Source: Paraburkholderia aromaticivorans
Lineage (GTDB): Bacteria; Pseudomonadota; Gammaproteobacteria; Burkholderiales; Burkholderiaceae
Assembly (NCBI RefSeq): GCF_012689525.1
Contig: NZ_CP051516.1
Coordinates: forward strand, 4,154,001 to 4,218,000
Length of the DNA: 64,000 nucleotides
Direction: 5' to 3'
In this document: piece by piece, positions 9,309 to 21,168 of the stretch
How positions within the stretch are numbered: position 1 is the stretch's first letter
How the letters are laid out: the number at the start of each line of letters is the position of its first letter
Notes under the pieces: model-generated
Database searches by the model: none
Told to the model about the DNA's origin: nothing
What the model saw: only the letters and a program-made list of their open reading frames with translations
Translations under genes and position numbers: made by a program

Positions 9309-10082
9309 TCACAACCTCACCGAAATGCCCTGATCGGCCATGAAGCGCTTGGCCTCGCCCACGGTGTGTTCGCCGTAGTGGAAAATGCTCGCGGCGAGCA
9401 CCGCGTCCGCATGGCCGCTTTTGATGCCGTCGGCCAGATGCTGCAAGTTGCCCACGCCGCCCGAAGCGATCACCGGAATCGACACCGCGTCGGACACCGC
9501 GCGCGTGAGCGCGAGGTCGAAGCCACTCTTGGTGCCGTCACGGTCCATGCTGGTCAGCAAGATTTCGCCGGCGCCGAGTTCGGCCATCTTGCGCGCCCAT
9601 TCGACGGCTTCGAGACCGGTCGCCTTGCGTCCGCCGTGCGTGAAGACTTCCCAGCGCGGCGCTTCGCCGTCCGCGGAGACGCGTTTCGCGTCGATCGCGA
9701 CGACGATGCATTGCGAGCCGTATTTGTCGGTCGCGTCCTTCACGAGCTGCGGATTCGCCACCGCCGACGAATTCATGCTGATCTTGTCCGCGCCCGCGTT
9801 CAGCAGGCGGCGCACGTCTTCGACAGCGCGCACGCCGCCGCCGACCGTCAGCGGAATGAACACCTGCGAGGCGACCGCTTCGATGATCGGCAGGATCAGA
9901 TCGCGTTGATCAGAGGTCGCGGTGATATCGAGGAAGGTGAGTTCGTCGGCGCCCTGATCGTCGTAACGGCGGGCGATTTCGACCGGGTCGCCCGCATCGC
10001 GCAGTTCGACGAAGTTGACGCCCTTGACCACGCGGCCAGCCGTGACGTCGAGACAGGGGATGATGCGTTTAGCTAGAGCCAT
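9309..10082 (-). CDS. hisF: Imidazole glycerol phosphate synthase, cyclase subunit
   Basis: HisF is a (beta/alpha)8 barrel that uses ammonia from HisH to make imidazole glycerol phosphate and AICAR. The 257-residue protein from [21 protein letters not shown] has catalytic Asp residues in PCLDV (D11) and VVAIDAKR (D130). The two half-barrel phosphate sites are seen in TVGGGVR and IASGGVG. The open frame extends upstream, but the canonical N-terminus fixes the start at 10082. Its partner hisH is in the same cluster, with hisA between them. Confidence 0.97.
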   Translation of the reverse strand: MALAKRIIPCLDVTAGRVVKGVNFVELRDAGDPVEIARRYDDQGADELTFLDITATSDQRDLILPIIEAVASQVFIPLTVGGGVRAVEDVRRLLNAGADKISMNSSAVANPQLVKDATDKYGSQCIVVAIDAKRVSADGEAPRWEVFTHGGRKATGLEAVEWARKMAELGAGEILLTSMDRDGTKSGFDLALTRAVSDAVSIPVIASGGVGNLQHLADGIKSGHADAVLAASIFHYGEHTVGEAKRFMADQGISVRL

Positions 10083-10289
10083 GATCTTGCAATTCTGCCA
10101 ATACCGCTGATGAGGCCGCTCGCTTTGGAACTTCAACGAGCGGCGCAAGGCCGGCGCGGCCAGTCGCGCCGCGCTGCCGGTGAGTCGCACGCGGACGGCT
10201 TGAGGCGCTCTGTCGGTGCATGGCCGCGTCCGTTTCGGCTGCCGGTGATTCGTTCACCACGATGGCGGCCGGAAACACGAGACGCGGGC

Positions 10290-10308
10290 GGCGAGCCTAA
10301 GGCTCGCC
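10290..10308. other. Short perfect hairpin in the hisA-hisF spacer
   Basis: GGCGAGCC-TAA-GGCTCGCC forms a perfect 8 bp stem just downstream of the hisA stop. There is no U-run on either strand, so it is more likely a processing or mRNA-stability element than a terminator. The rest of the 235 bp spacer (10083-10317) shows no convincing gene. Confidence 0.5.
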
Positions 10309-10317
10309 TTAGCGACC

Positions 10318-11070
10318 TTAAGCGTCGTCCGATTCGCGCAGCCGGTCCGCGAGGGTTTGCGCGGCCGCGAAGTCGAGATCGCCCGAGTAAATCGCCCGGC
10401 CGCAGATCACGCCTTCGATGCCTTCGTCTTCGACTTCGCACAGCGATTCGATGTCGGCGAGGTTGGACAAGCCGCCGCTCGCGATCACCGGAATCTTCAC
10501 CGCGCGCGCGAGGCGCACTGTCGCTTCGATGTTGATGCCCTGAAGCATGCCGTCACGGCCAATGTCGGTGTAGATGATCGACTCGCAGCCGTAGTCCTCG
10601 AACTTGCGCGCGAGATCGACCACTTCGTGGCCAGTCAGCTTGCTCCAGCCGTCGGTCGCGACCTTGCCGTCTTTCGCATCCAGTCCGACGATGATATGGC
10701 CGCCGAACGCCGTGCAGGCGTCTTTCAGAAAGCCGGGGTTCTTCACCGCCGCCGTGCCGATGATCACGTACGACAAACCGTCGTCCAGATAGCGCTCGAT
10801 CGTATTCAGGTCGCGAATGCCGCCGCCCAGTTGCACGGGGATCTGGCCGCCTACTTCTTCGATGATCGCGCGAATCGCGTCTTCATTTTTCGGCTTGCCG
10901 GCGAACGCGCCATTCAGGTCGACGAGGTGGAGACGCCGGGCACCGCGATCGACCCAATGTCGGGCCATCGCCGCCGGTTCCTCGGAAAATATCGTCGCCT
11001 GGTCCATATCGCCTTGTTTGAGGCGTACACACTGACCGTCTTTCAGGTCGATGGCGGGAATCAGCAGCAT
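10318..11070 (-). CDS. hisA: ProFAR isomerase (phosphoribosylformimino-AICAR-P isomerase)
   Basis: HisA performs the Amadori rearrangement in histidine synthesis. The 250-residue (beta/alpha)8 barrel begins [21 protein letters not shown] with catalytic Asp8. It has [11 protein letters not shown] and IASGGLSNL phosphate-binding half-barrel motifs and the second catalytic Asp in YTDIGRDGM. It lies between hisH and hisF, and unusually loose spacers of 214 and 235 bp flank it in an otherwise compact operon. Confidence 0.97.
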   Translation of the reverse strand: MLLIPAIDLKDGQCVRLKQGDMDQATIFSEEPAAMARHWVDRGARRLHLVDLNGAFAGKPKNEDAIRAIIEEVGGQIPVQLGGGIRDLNTIERYLDDGLSYVIIGTAAVKNPGFLKDACTAFGGHIIVGLDAKDGKVATDGWSKLTGHEVVDLARKFEDYGCESIIYTDIGRDGMLQGINIEATVRLARAVKIPVIASGGLSNLADIESLCEVEDEGIEGVICGRAIYSGDLDFAAAQTLADRLRESDDA

Positions 11071-11284
11071 AGCAATCGGGTGTTGTCTGGGAAGGGGTTG
11101 AAGGTCGGCAGTGGCGGCTGAAGGTCCAGCCCGCCGGGATGCCGTTTCGCTAGTTTAGTACAACTCTTTCGACGCCCTTCTACGGCGTCATGGCAGAACG
11201 AGATCGCGGTGCTGTGTTTGCGGCGCGCGGCACACGTCCCGCTTGTGGCGGAACGGCGCACGGCAACAGGATGAAGAAAGACGC

Positions 11285-11926
11285 TCACGGGTTCCAGTGC
11301 ACGAAGTTGCGATACACGCGCAGCCCCGCTTCGGCGCTCTTTTCCGGGTGGAATTGGGTCGCAAAGATGTTATCCCGCGCCACCGCCGAGGTAAAGGGCA
11401 CACCGTACACCGTTTCGCCCGAGGTATGGGCGGCGTTGTCCGGCACCACGTAATAACTGTGCACGAAGTAGAAGAACGCGTTGTCCGCGACGCCGTCCCA
11501 CAACGGATGCGGCTGCGCCTGGCGCACGCGGTTCCAGCCCATTTGCGGGACCTTGAAGCGCGAGCCGTCGTCCTGCACCTGGCCTTCCAGGTCGAAGCGC
11601 AGCACTTTGCCGGGCAGCAGGCCCAAGCCGGGCGTGCCGCCCTCCGCGCTCCAGTCGAATAGCATCTGCTCGCCGACGCATACGCCCATCAGCGGCTTGC
11701 TGCGCGACGCTTCAACCACGGCTTCCTGCAGCCCGGATTCAGCCAGACTGCGCATGCAGTCGGGCATCGCGCCCTGGCCGGGCAGCACCACGCGGTCGGC
11801 CGCGCGAATCGCTTCCGGCTGGTCGACGATCGCCACGTCCGCTTCCGGCGCGGCTTTGCGCAGTGCCTGGGCAACCGAACGCAGGTTGCCCATTCCGTAA
11901 TCCACAATCGCTATCGAAGTTTTCAT
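11285..11926 (-). CDS. hisH: Imidazole glycerol phosphate synthase, glutaminase subunit
   Basis: HisH hydrolyses glutamine and channels ammonia to HisF. The 213-residue class I amidotransferase has the nucleophile Cys in [12 protein letters not shown] and the His/Glu pair in [10 protein letters not shown]. The start overlaps the stop of the marC-type gene (ATGA), so the two are translationally coupled despite unrelated function. Confidence 0.97.
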   Translation of the reverse strand: MKTSIAIVDYGMGNLRSVAQALRKAAPEADVAIVDQPEAIRAADRVVLPGQGAMPDCMRSLAESGLQEAVVEASRSKPLMGVCVGEQMLFDWSAEGGTPGLGLLPGKVLRFDLEGQVQDDGSRFKVPQMGWNRVRQAQPHPLWDGVADNAFFYFVHSYYVVPDNAAHTSGETVYGVPFTSAVARDNIFATQFHPEKSAEAGLRVYRNFVHWNP

Positions 11927-12543
11927 TTCAAGTTAGGCAGCAATGCCTTCAATCCATCGACGATGAATTCCACCGCCAGCGCCGATAACATCAAACCCAT
12001 GAGCCGCGTGCCGATATTGATACCCGTGCGACCGACCCAGCGGGCAATCGGTTCGGCGAGCCGCAGCGAAAAAAAGCAGATCGCCGCCAGCACCGCGCCG
12101 ATCGCGACGAGGCTGATCCGGTCGTACCAGTGCGCCGAACCGGCCGCGTAAATGATCGTGGTGCTGATCGCGCCCGGACCGGTCAGCAGCGGAATCGCCA
12201 GCGGCACGACCGCGATGTTGTCCTTCTGCTCGGCTTCATGGCGCTCCTCCGGCGTCGAACGGCTGTTGCCGATCTGCGCGTTCAGCATGTTGATCGCCAT
12301 CAGCAGCATGATGATCCCGCCGCCCACTTCGAGCGATCCGACCGAAATGCCGAAGAAGCTGATGATCTGCTGCCCGAGCAGCGTGGTGATCGCGATCACG
12401 CAGAACACTGAAATGGCCGCGATCCGAATGGTTCTACGCCGCTCGGCATCGCTCTGATTCGCCGTCAGGCTCATGAAGAACGGGATGGCGCCGACCGGGT
12501 TGATCAACGCCAGCAGCGAAATAAACGACTTCAGAATGTCCAT
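11923..12543 (-). CDS. MarC-family integral membrane protein
   Basis: This 206-residue member of the MarC/UPF0056 family has six predicted membrane segments and the family-typical start [23 protein letters not shown]. Function is unknown; the old link of MarC to multiple antibiotic resistance in E. coli was not upheld. It is inserted in the his cluster between hisB and hisH and overlaps hisH by 4 bp. Confidence 0.9.
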   Translation of the reverse strand: MDILKSFISLLALINPVGAIPFFMSLTANQSDAERRRTIRIAAISVFCVIAITTLLGQQIISFFGISVGSLEVGGGIIMLLMAINMLNAQIGNSRSTPEERHEAEQKDNIAVVPLAIPLLTGPGAISTTIIYAAGSAHWYDRISLVAIGAVLAAICFFSLRLAEPIARWVGRTGINIGTRLMGLMLSALAVEFIVDGLKALLPNLK

Positions 12544-12632
12544 CGCACACCGGGCGCGAGCGCAATCAGCGCTGATCCCGGTCCTGGTAATTGAGTTGGC
12601 CTATGAGCCGGCTATAGCCGACTCATGAGCGC

Positions 12633-13220
12633 TTAAAGGCTGCCCTTGGTCGACGGAATCTGCCCCGCCGCGCGTTCGTCCAGTTCGGTGGCCATGCGCA
12701 ACGCACGCCCGAACGCCTTGAACACCGTTTCCATCTGATGGTGGGCGTTCAGGCCACGCAGGTTGTCGATATGCAGTGTTACACCGGCATGATTCACGAA
12801 GCCGCGGAAAAATTCGATCGACAGATCGACGTCGAACGTGCCGATGCGCGCACGCGTGAACGGCACATGGAATTCGAGGCCCGGACGGCCGGAAAAATCG
12901 ATCACGACGCGCGACAGCGCCTCGTCGAGCGGCACGTAGGAATGACCGTAACGACGGATGCCCTTGCGGTCGCCGATCGCTTTCGCGACGGCCTGGCCGA
13001 GCGTGATACCGGTGTCTTCGACCGTGTGATGGTCGTCGATATGCAGGTCGCCATGCGCTTCGATTTCGAGGTCGAACAATCCATGCCGCGCGATCTGGTC
13101 GAGCATGTGGTCCAGAAACGGCACGCCGGTGGCCAGCTTTTGCTGACCGGTGCCGTCCAGATTGATCTTCACACGGATCTGCGTTTCGCTGGTGTTGCGA
13201 ACGACTTCCGCAAGGCGCAT
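12633..13220 (-). CDS. hisB: Imidazoleglycerol-phosphate dehydratase
   Basis: HisB dehydrates IGP to imidazole acetol phosphate. The 195-residue single-function form has no N-terminal histidinol-phosphatase domain, unlike the enteric bifunctional HisB. Metal-ligand motifs are visible: [31 protein letters not shown] and [23 protein letters not shown] separate histidinol-phosphate phosphatase is therefore needed and is not in this window. Confidence 0.97.
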   Translation of the reverse strand: MRLAEVVRNTSETQIRVKINLDGTGQQKLATGVPFLDHMLDQIARHGLFDLEIEAHGDLHIDDHHTVEDTGITLGQAVAKAIGDRKGIRRYGHSYVPLDEALSRVVIDFSGRPGLEFHVPFTRARIGTFDVDLSIEFFRGFVNHAGVTLHIDNLRGLNAHHQMETVFKAFGRALRMATELDERAAGQIPSTKGSL

Positions 13221-13335
13221 GGTAATTCCTCGGATCTAGCTAGAAAGCGTCAGGTAGGTGGGATGGGAAAACGGCGGGCCACGCGCGCTTTTCCGCGATA
13301 TGGGAAAACGCTTGCGCGGCCGTTCGGCACACCAT

Positions 13336-14406
13336 TCAGTTCAGCACGAGTTTCAGTCCAGCGAGCAATTGGGCGTTTTCTTCCGGCGAACCGACGGTCA
13401 AACGCACGCAATTGGCCAGCAATGGATGCATTTTACTCACGTTTTTGATCAGAACCCGCGCCGTCAGTAGCGTTTCGAACAGAACCGACGCGTCGGGCAC
13501 GCGCACCAGCAGGAAATTGCCGGCGCTCGGGAACACTTCGGCGCCCGGTAATTGGGACACCGCGTGCGCAAGTTTCGTGCGTTCGTCGCGCAATTGCGCG
13601 GCTTGCGAGTCGAGCACGTCGACGTGGTCGAGCAGAAAATCGGCGGCGGCTTGCGTGAGCACGTTGGTGTTGTACGGCGGCCGCACCTTGTCGAATTCGG
13701 TCAGCCAGCCGGGTTTGCCGACCAGATAGCCGAGACGGATGCCGGCGAGGCCGAGCTTGGACACCGTGCGCATCACGACGACGTTGTCGAACGCGTCGGC
13801 GCGCGGCAACCAGCTTTGCTGCGCGAACGGCTGGTAAGCCTCGTCGATCACCACGAGGCTCTTATTAGCCGCGGCGATGATGCGCTCCATCTCGGCGTCG
13901 TCGTACAGCGTGCCGGTCGGGTTGTTCGGGTAGGCCAGATAGATGATCGCCGGCTGGTGCTCGGCGATTGCGGCCAGCATCGCTTCGGTGTCGAGCGTGA
14001 AATCCGCTTTCAGCGGCACGCCGACGAACTCCAGATTCGCCAGCTTCGCCGACATCTGATACATGACGAAACCCGGCACCGGCGCGAGCACCTTGGCGCC
14101 CGGCTGCGCGCACGCGATCGACACCATGCTGATGATTTCATCCGACCCGTTGCCGAGCAGCACGTCGCAGCCGGCGGGCACGCCCATCACACGCTTGATC
14201 TTCTCGATCAGCGCGTCCGGACGCGGCGCCGGATAGCGGTTCAGCGCGACGCCGGCCAGATGCTCGCCCAGATGCGCGGCCAGCACCGGCGGCAGCGTGA
14301 ACGGATTTTCCATCGCGTCGAGCTTGATGTAGCCCGTGGCGTCCGGAACTGGATAGCTCGTCATCGCGAGCACGTCGCGGCGGATGATGTCTTGAGGTGT
14401 CGTCAT
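13336..14406 (-). CDS. hisC: Histidinol-phosphate aminotransferase
   Basis: HisC is a PLP-dependent class I/II aminotransferase that converts imidazole acetol phosphate to histidinol phosphate. The 356-residue protein from [12 protein letters not shown] has the substrate motif KLDAMENPF, cofactor contacts GNGSDEI and YPNNPTG, and VIDEAYQPF. The PLP-binding Lys lies in [19 protein letters not shown]. The frame extends upstream to 14535, but the chosen Met gives the usual length and N-terminus. Confidence 0.95.
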   Translation of the reverse strand: MTTPQDIIRRDVLAMTSYPVPDATGYIKLDAMENPFTLPPVLAAHLGEHLAGVALNRYPAPRPDALIEKIKRVMGVPAGCDVLLGNGSDEIISMVSIACAQPGAKVLAPVPGFVMYQMSAKLANLEFVGVPLKADFTLDTEAMLAAIAEHQPAIIYLAYPNNPTGTLYDDAEMERIIAAANKSLVVIDEAYQPFAQQSWLPRADAFDNVVVMRTVSKLGLAGIRLGYLVGKPGWLTEFDKVRPPYNTNVLTQAAADFLLDHVDVLDSQAAQLRDERTKLAHAVSQLPGAEVFPSAGNFLLVRVPDASVLFETLLTARVLIKNVSKMHPLLANCVRLTVGSPEENAQLLAGLKLVLN

Positions 14407-14575
14407 AGGTCGGTGAAGCGGGTCGCAAGGGAACGCCGGCCCGGCGTTGGCGGCATGCGGGCCGCCACAGGTTGTCTGTATTGTCTTTATTAAACGAAGA
14501 ACCGCGCGCAATCCGTCGCCGGCGTTCGCGGGCACCGGTTCGATGCCCGCGGCTTCAGCGCCGGATCAAGCGCGC

Positions 14576-15898
14576 TCAGCCGTTTTGCCGCATCCGGTAT
14601 TCGGCGCTGCGGGCATGCGCCTGCAGGCCTTCGCCGTAAGCGAGTTCGGCGGCGATCTCGCCGAGCGTCTGCGCGCCTTCCGCGCTGACCTCGATCACGC
14701 TCGAACGTTTGAAGAAATCATAGACGCCCAACGGAGACGAGAACCGTGCGGTACGAGACGTAGGCAAAACGTGATTCGGCCCCGCGCAGTAGTCGCCGAG
14801 GCTCTCGCTGGTGTAGCGGCCGAGGAAGATCGCGCCGGCATGGCGGATCAGCTGGCCCCACTGATGCGGCTCCAGCGCGGAAATTTCGAGGTGTTCCGGG
14901 GCGATGTCGTTGGCGATCGCGCAGGCTTGCTCCATATCGCGTACCTTGACCAGCGCGCCGCGGCCTTCCAGCGACGCGCGGATCACGTCGCGGCGCGGCA
15001 TGGTGGGCAGCAGTTCGTCGATTGCGTCTTTCACGCGGCCGATGAACGCGTCGTCCGGGCACAGCAGGATGGACTGCGCGAGTTCGTCGTGCTCGGCTTG
15101 CGAGAACAGGTCCATCGCGACCCAGCGCGGGTCCGTGGTGCCGTCGCACAGCACGAGGATTTCCGACGGCCCGGCGATCATGTCGATGCCGACCGTGCCG
15201 AACACGCGGCGCTTGGCCGACGCGACATACGCGTTGCCCGGACCGCAGATCTTGTCGACCGCGGGAATGGTTGCCGTGCCGTACGCCAGCGCGCCCACCG
15301 CCTGCGCGCCGCCGATCGTGAACACGCGGTCCACGCCGCCCAGCAGCGCGGCCGCGAGCACCAGCGGATTCTTCACACCGTCCGGCGTGGGTACGACCAT
15401 GACGATTTCGCGCACGCCGGCCACTCGCGCCGGAATCGCGTTCATCAGCACCGACGACGGATACGCCGCCTTGCCGCCAGGCACGTAGATACCCGCGCGA
15501 TCCAGCGGCGTGACCTTCTGGCCGAGCACGGTGCCGTCGGCTTCCGTGTACTGCCAGCTATGGCTGCCGCATTCGATCTTCTGCTTCTCGTGGTAGCCGC
15601 GCACCCGCGCCGCCGCCGCTTCGAGCGCCGCACGGCGCTTCGGCACAAGGCTTTCGAGCGCCGCTTCCAGTTCCGACATCGGCAGTTCGAGCGCGTCGAC
15701 GCTCTTCGCCTCGACACGGTCGAAGCGCTTCGTGTACTCGAGCACCGCAGCATCGCCGCGCGCCTTCACGTCGTTCAGAATCTGCGCGACCGAGCGCTCG
15801 ATTGCTTCGTCTTCGCTCGCCTCGAACGCGAGCACCGCGTGCAGCGACTTCTGGAAGTCGGGAGCGGTGGAATCGAGTTTGCGAATCTTGATAGACAT
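14576..15898 (-). CDS. hisD: Histidinol dehydrogenase
   Basis: HisD oxidises histidinol to histidine in two NAD-dependent steps with catalytic Zn. The 440-residue protein has the standard motifs: [25 protein letters not shown], the NAD-binding [28 protein letters not shown], and the His-rich EHLEI. Downstream, 169 bp separate it from hisC. The complementary strand carries a full-length open frame, which is a coding shadow. Confidence 0.97.
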   Translation of the reverse strand: MSIKIRKLDSTAPDFQKSLHAVLAFEASEDEAIERSVAQILNDVKARGDAAVLEYTKRFDRVEAKSVDALELPMSELEAALESLVPKRRAALEAAAARVRGYHEKQKIECGSHSWQYTEADGTVLGQKVTPLDRAGIYVPGGKAAYPSSVLMNAIPARVAGVREIVMVVPTPDGVKNPLVLAAALLGGVDRVFTIGGAQAVGALAYGTATIPAVDKICGPGNAYVASAKRRVFGTVGIDMIAGPSEILVLCDGTTDPRWVAMDLFSQAEHDELAQSILLCPDDAFIGRVKDAIDELLPTMPRRDVIRASLEGRGALVKVRDMEQACAIANDIAPEHLEISALEPHQWGQLIRHAGAIFLGRYTSESLGDYCAGPNHVLPTSRTARFSSPLGVYDFFKRSSVIEVSAEGAQTLGEIAAELAYGEGLQAHARSAEYRMRQNG

Positions 15899-15951
15899 AC
15901 GGGTATCCGTTTCGGTAATGCGCGCTTTAGAACGTGGTCACACTGACACTA

Positions 15952-18020
<2,069 letters not shown>

Positions 18021-18260
18021 TTACGCGTTCTGCCATTCGGCGGGCGTCAGCGTCTTCATGCTGAGCGCGTGGATTTCTTCGCGCATGCGGTCGCCGAGCG
18101 CCGCATACACGAGTTGATGTCGCTGGATCAGACGCTTGCCTTCGAAGCTCGGCGAAACGATGGTCGCAAAGAAATGCTGGCCGTCGCCTTCGACTTCGAG
18201 ATGCTGGCAGGTGAGCCCAGCCGCGATGTATTGCTTGACCTGTTCGGGAGTCGGCAACAT
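18021..18260 (-). CDS. BolA-family protein (IbaG type)
   Basis: This 79-residue BolA/IbaG-type protein probably partners monothiol glutaredoxins in Fe-S or redox signalling. The core matches the family: QHLEVEGDGQHFFATIVSPSFEGKRLIQRHQLVYAALGDRM, followed by the helix EEIHALSMKTLTPAEW. The position directly upstream of murA is conserved in gamma- and betaproteobacteria, supporting an IbaG rather than BolA assignment. Confidence 0.9.
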   Translation of the reverse strand: MLPTPEQVKQYIAAGLTCQHLEVEGDGQHFFATIVSPSFEGKRLIQRHQLVYAALGDRMREEIHALSMKTLTPAEWQNA

Positions 18261-18275
18261 GAGAGAAGCTCCTGG

Positions 18276-19031
18276 TCAGTGGCGCAGTTTGTAGCCGGAG
18301 GCGAGCATGCGCATCGCCACCACGGCCAGCACCACAAAGAAACCGGCAACGATCGCGAGGCTCGCGAGCGGATTGATATCCGACATCCCGAAGAAACCGT
18401 AGCGAAAGCCGTCGATCATGTAGAAAAAGGGATTCAGCCGCGACACTTCGCGCCACACCGGCGGCAGCGTGTGCGTGGAGTAGAACACGCCCGAGAGGAA
18501 CGTGAGCGGCATGATCAGAAAATTTTGAAACGCCGCAAGCTGATCGAATTTGTCGGCCCAGATACCGGCGATCAAACCGAGCGTACCGAGAATCGCCGCG
18601 CCGAAAATCGCGAACAGAATGATGTAGAGCGGCGCGCTGAAACTGACCGGCACGAACCAGATCGTCACGATGAATACGCCGAAGCCGACCGCCAGCCCGC
18701 GCGCCACGGCCGCGAGCACATAGGCGCCGAACATCTCGTAGTGCGACAGCGGCGGCAGCAACACGAACACCAGATTGCCCGTGATCTTCGACTGGATCAG
18801 CGAGGACGAGCTATTGGCAAACGAATTTTGCAACACGCTCATCATCACGAGACCCGGAATCAGAAAACTCGTGTATTCGACGCCCGGATAAACCTGCACG
18901 TGACCGCTCAGCGCGTGGCCGAAAATCGTCAGATACAGGAGCGCGGTGATGACCGGCGCCAGCACGGTCTGGAACGCCACCTTCCAGAAACGCAGGAGCT
19001 CCTTGTAAAACAGCGTACGGAAACCGCTCAT
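18276..19031 (-). CDS. ABC-2 type transporter permease (YadH-like)
   Basis: This 251-residue permease has six predicted membrane helices. The ABC-2 signature region lies near residues 190-220 (LTFLSGVFYSTHTLPPVWREVSRLNPFFYMIDGFRYGFFG). It forms a two-gene exporter with the ATPase gene immediately upstream, overlapping by 4 bp. The closest named relative is YadH of the YadGH system, whose substrate is not established. Confidence 0.93.
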   Translation of the reverse strand: MSGFRTLFYKELLRFWKVAFQTVLAPVITALLYLTIFGHALSGHVQVYPGVEYTSFLIPGLVMMSVLQNSFANSSSSLIQSKITGNLVFVLLPPLSHYEMFGAYVLAAVARGLAVGFGVFIVTIWFVPVSFSAPLYIILFAIFGAAILGTLGLIAGIWADKFDQLAAFQNFLIMPLTFLSGVFYSTHTLPPVWREVSRLNPFFYMIDGFRYGFFGMSDINPLASLAIVAGFFVVLAVVAMRMLASGYKLRH

Positions 19032-19960
19032 GCAAGCCCCTCGATCACTTCCGGACCGTTCATCACCTGAACGAACACATCTTCGAGGTCGGCTTTGCGC
19101 ACCTCGATTTCTTCAAATATGCAGCCCGCTGCGCGGCACTGCGCGAGAATTTTTTCGACGTCGTCGTAGCTCGCCAGACGAAGCAGATGCTGGCGGCCAT
19201 TGCCGTTGCCCGTGCCGCTTTCCACTTCGAGCGGACGCAGATCGGTCGGCAAGACGCCTTGCGAGAAACGCAGAAACAGTTGCATGCCGGCAAAGCGTTG
19301 CAGCAGCGTGCTGGTGCGTTCGAGCGCCACCACCTCGCCGCGCCGCAGCATCGCGATGCGGTCGCACAGCGATTCGGCTTCTTCCAGATAGTGCGTGGTC
19401 AGCACGATGGTGTGGCCTTCGCGGTTAAGGCGCGAAATGAATTTCCACAGCGTTTGCCGCAGTTCGACGTCGACGCCCGCGGTCGGTTCGTCGAGCACGA
19501 TCACCGGCGGCCGGTGCACCAGCGCCTGCGCGACCAGCACGCGGCGCTTCATGCCGCCCGACAGCGCGCGCATGTTGGCGTCGGCTTTGTCGGTGAGGTC
19601 GAGATTGGCCATGATCTCGTCGATCCACGCGTCGTTGTTGCGCAGCCCGTAGTAGCCGGACTGGATCCGCAAGGTTTCGCGGACCGTGAAGAACGGATCG
19701 AACACCAGTTCCTGCGGCACCACGCCGAGTGCGCGGCGCGCGTCGCGGAAATCGCTGACGACGTCGTGGCCGCGCACCGCGATGCTGCCTTCATCGGCGC
19801 GCGCGAGCCCGGCGAGGATGCTGATGAGCGTCGTCTTGCCCGCGCCGTTCGGACCGAGCAGTCCGAAGAACTCGCCTTCTTCAACTGTAAGGCTGACGCC
19901 CTTGAGCGCCTGCAAATCCTTGTAGCGCTTCTTGACGTTACGAATTTCTATGGCTGACAT
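19028..19960 (-). CDS. ABC transporter ATP-binding protein (YadG-like)
   Basis: This 310-residue ATPase subunit works with the overlapping ABC-2 permease. Walker A is GPNGAGKTT, the signature motif is LSGGMKRRV, and Walker B is VIVLDEPTAGVD, followed by the H-loop TTHYLEEAE. It belongs to the DrrA/CcmA/NodI-type exporter ATPases; the extra C-terminal about 70 residues are typical of that group. A promoter-like TATAAT lies about 105 bp upstream. Confidence 0.94.
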   Translation of the reverse strand: MSAIEIRNVKKRYKDLQALKGVSLTVEEGEFFGLLGPNGAGKTTLISILAGLARADEGSIAVRGHDVVSDFRDARRALGVVPQELVFDPFFTVRETLRIQSGYYGLRNNDAWIDEIMANLDLTDKADANMRALSGGMKRRVLVAQALVHRPPVIVLDEPTAGVDVELRQTLWKFISRLNREGHTIVLTTHYLEEAESLCDRIAMLRRGEVVALERTSTLLQRFAGMQLFLRFSQGVLPTDLRPLEVESGTGNGNGRQHLLRLASYDDVEKILAQCRAAGCIFEEIEVRKADLEDVFVQVMNGPEVIEGLA

Positions 19961-20065
19961 GACTGTGGGCCGCGTGCGTCGCGGCGCCTAAAGGAGCCCT
20001 GAGAGGGCGCACAAATGCTGGAAGGAACGGAATTGGGGCCGGTTATGTGCCCCAAAAAACGTTTG

Positions 20066-20071
20066 ATTATA
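20066..20071 (-). promoter_or_regulatory. Candidate -10 element upstream of the YadG-like ABC gene
   Basis: On the minus strand this reads TATAAT, a perfect sigma-70 -10 hexamer, in the 171 bp spacer between mlaB and the ABC ATPase. No good -35 is visible. A GC-rich inverted repeat (ATAGGGC / GCCCTAT) overlaps its upstream side. The assignment is by motif only. Confidence 0.4.
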
Positions 20072-20131
20072 GGGCAAAAATCTGTGGCCCTATCTCAGTA
20101 GGAGGTGTTGGGAGGTGACGCTATTGGAGCG

Positions 20132-20425
20132 TCAATGTCGCGCCGACAAGAGAATATCGACGCCGTAGGCTTGCGCAAGACTGGCGAGACCAGCCGGCAG
20201 ATTGACGATCTCGAACGCGGCGCCGCGTGCCTGGGCGGCACGCTGCCACGCGAGGAGGACGGCCAGCGCGGACGAATCGAACTGCGCGAGCGGTGCGCAG
20301 TCCACGCCGTTCGCGCCCGCCGCGATACGCTGCAAACCCGCCGCGAGCGCGGCATTCGCGCTCGCGTGGATCAGCGTCGCGCCGCTCTCGAAGCGGCTGA
20401 CGACGGGGCTCAACACTTCGCTCAC
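20132..20425 (-). CDS. mlaB: STAS-domain protein, MlaB subunit of the Mla lipid transporter
   Basis: MlaB is the small cytoplasmic STAS-domain subunit that binds MlaF in the MlaFEDB ABC transporter. The 97-residue protein starts with GTG, overlapping the mlaC stop (GTGA). The STAS core is seen in VDCAPLAQFDSSALAVLLAWQRAA, where the Ser after Asp is the usual conserved position, and in FEIVNLPAGLASLAQAYGVD. It is the last gene of the mla operon. The GTG start explains why simple ATG-based calling would miss or misplace it. Confidence 0.88.
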   Translation of the reverse strand: MSEVLSPVVSRFESGATLIHASANAALAAGLQRIAAGANGVDCAPLAQFDSSALAVLLAWQRAAQARGAAFEIVNLPAGLASLAQAYGVDILLSARH

Positions 20426-21054
20426 GACTGCTTGCCCGCAGCGAGTTGCTGGTTGCGCTGCGTGAGGAACTGGATCAGTCCGTCCACGCCCTTCTGCTGG
20501 ATCTGCTCGTTGAACTGCTGCTGGTATGCCTGGATCAGCCATGCGCCGAGCACGTTGATGTCATACACGCGCCAGCCTTGCGGCGTCTTGTAGAGACGGT
20601 AGTCGAGTTCGATCGGCGAGCCGTTGTTCATCACGACCGAGCGCACCACCGTGTCGGTGTCGTCCGGGTTCATGCGGAACGGCTTGTACTGGATCTGCTG
20701 ATCGCGCACCTGAGCCAGCGCGCCCGAGTACGTACGGATCAGCAGCATCTTGAACTGCTCGACCACCGCGTTTTGCTGCTCCGGCGTAGCGGTGCGCCAG
20801 TTGCGGCCCATGGCCAGTTGCGTAGTGCGGCGGAAATCCGTGTACGGCAGGATCTTTTCGTTGACCAGCTGCGTGATGTGCGAGATGTCGCCCTGCTGGA
20901 TCGACTTGTCTGCACGAATTGCGTCGATCACCTGCTGGGTGATGGTCTTGATCATGCCGTCGGGAGAATTGGTGTCGACCGTTTGTGCCGAAGCGCCAAC
21001 ACTGGCAAACGAGAACAACGCGGCGAACAGCGGAATCAGGAAGAATTTTTTCAT
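20422..21054 (-). CDS. mlaC: Phospholipid-binding periplasmic protein MlaC
   Basis: MlaC shuttles phospholipids between the outer-membrane MlaA complex and the inner-membrane MlaFEDB. The 210-residue protein has a cleavable signal (MKKFFLIPLFAALFSFASVGASAQT). It also has the family motifs ILPYTDFRRTTQLAMGRNWRTATPEQQ and VYDINVLGAWLIQAYQQQFNEQIQ. The frame extends upstream to 21120, but the signal peptide fixes the start at 21054. It is 114 bp downstream of mlaA. Confidence 0.95.
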   Translation of the reverse strand: MKKFFLIPLFAALFSFASVGASAQTVDTNSPDGMIKTITQQVIDAIRADKSIQQGDISHITQLVNEKILPYTDFRRTTQLAMGRNWRTATPEQQNAVVEQFKMLLIRTYSGALAQVRDQQIQYKPFRMNPDDTDTVVRSVVMNNGSPIELDYRLYKTPQGWRVYDINVLGAWLIQAYQQQFNEQIQQKGVDGLIQFLTQRNQQLAAGKQS

Positions 21055-21168
21055 TTGGAGCCTTGCCTTAAAAATAGTGCAACCGTTTGAGCCGACATTA
21101 ACACGCGAGTTCAGCAGCAATCCATGCGCAAACTGCGAGAGTCGTATCGATCTGTTACGGCTGCACGA

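Noticed and set aside
10069..10278. 69-codon minus-strand frame in the hisA-hisF spacer
   Set aside because: It overlaps the hisF start in another frame, has no clear ribosome binding site and an Ala/Arg-rich random composition.
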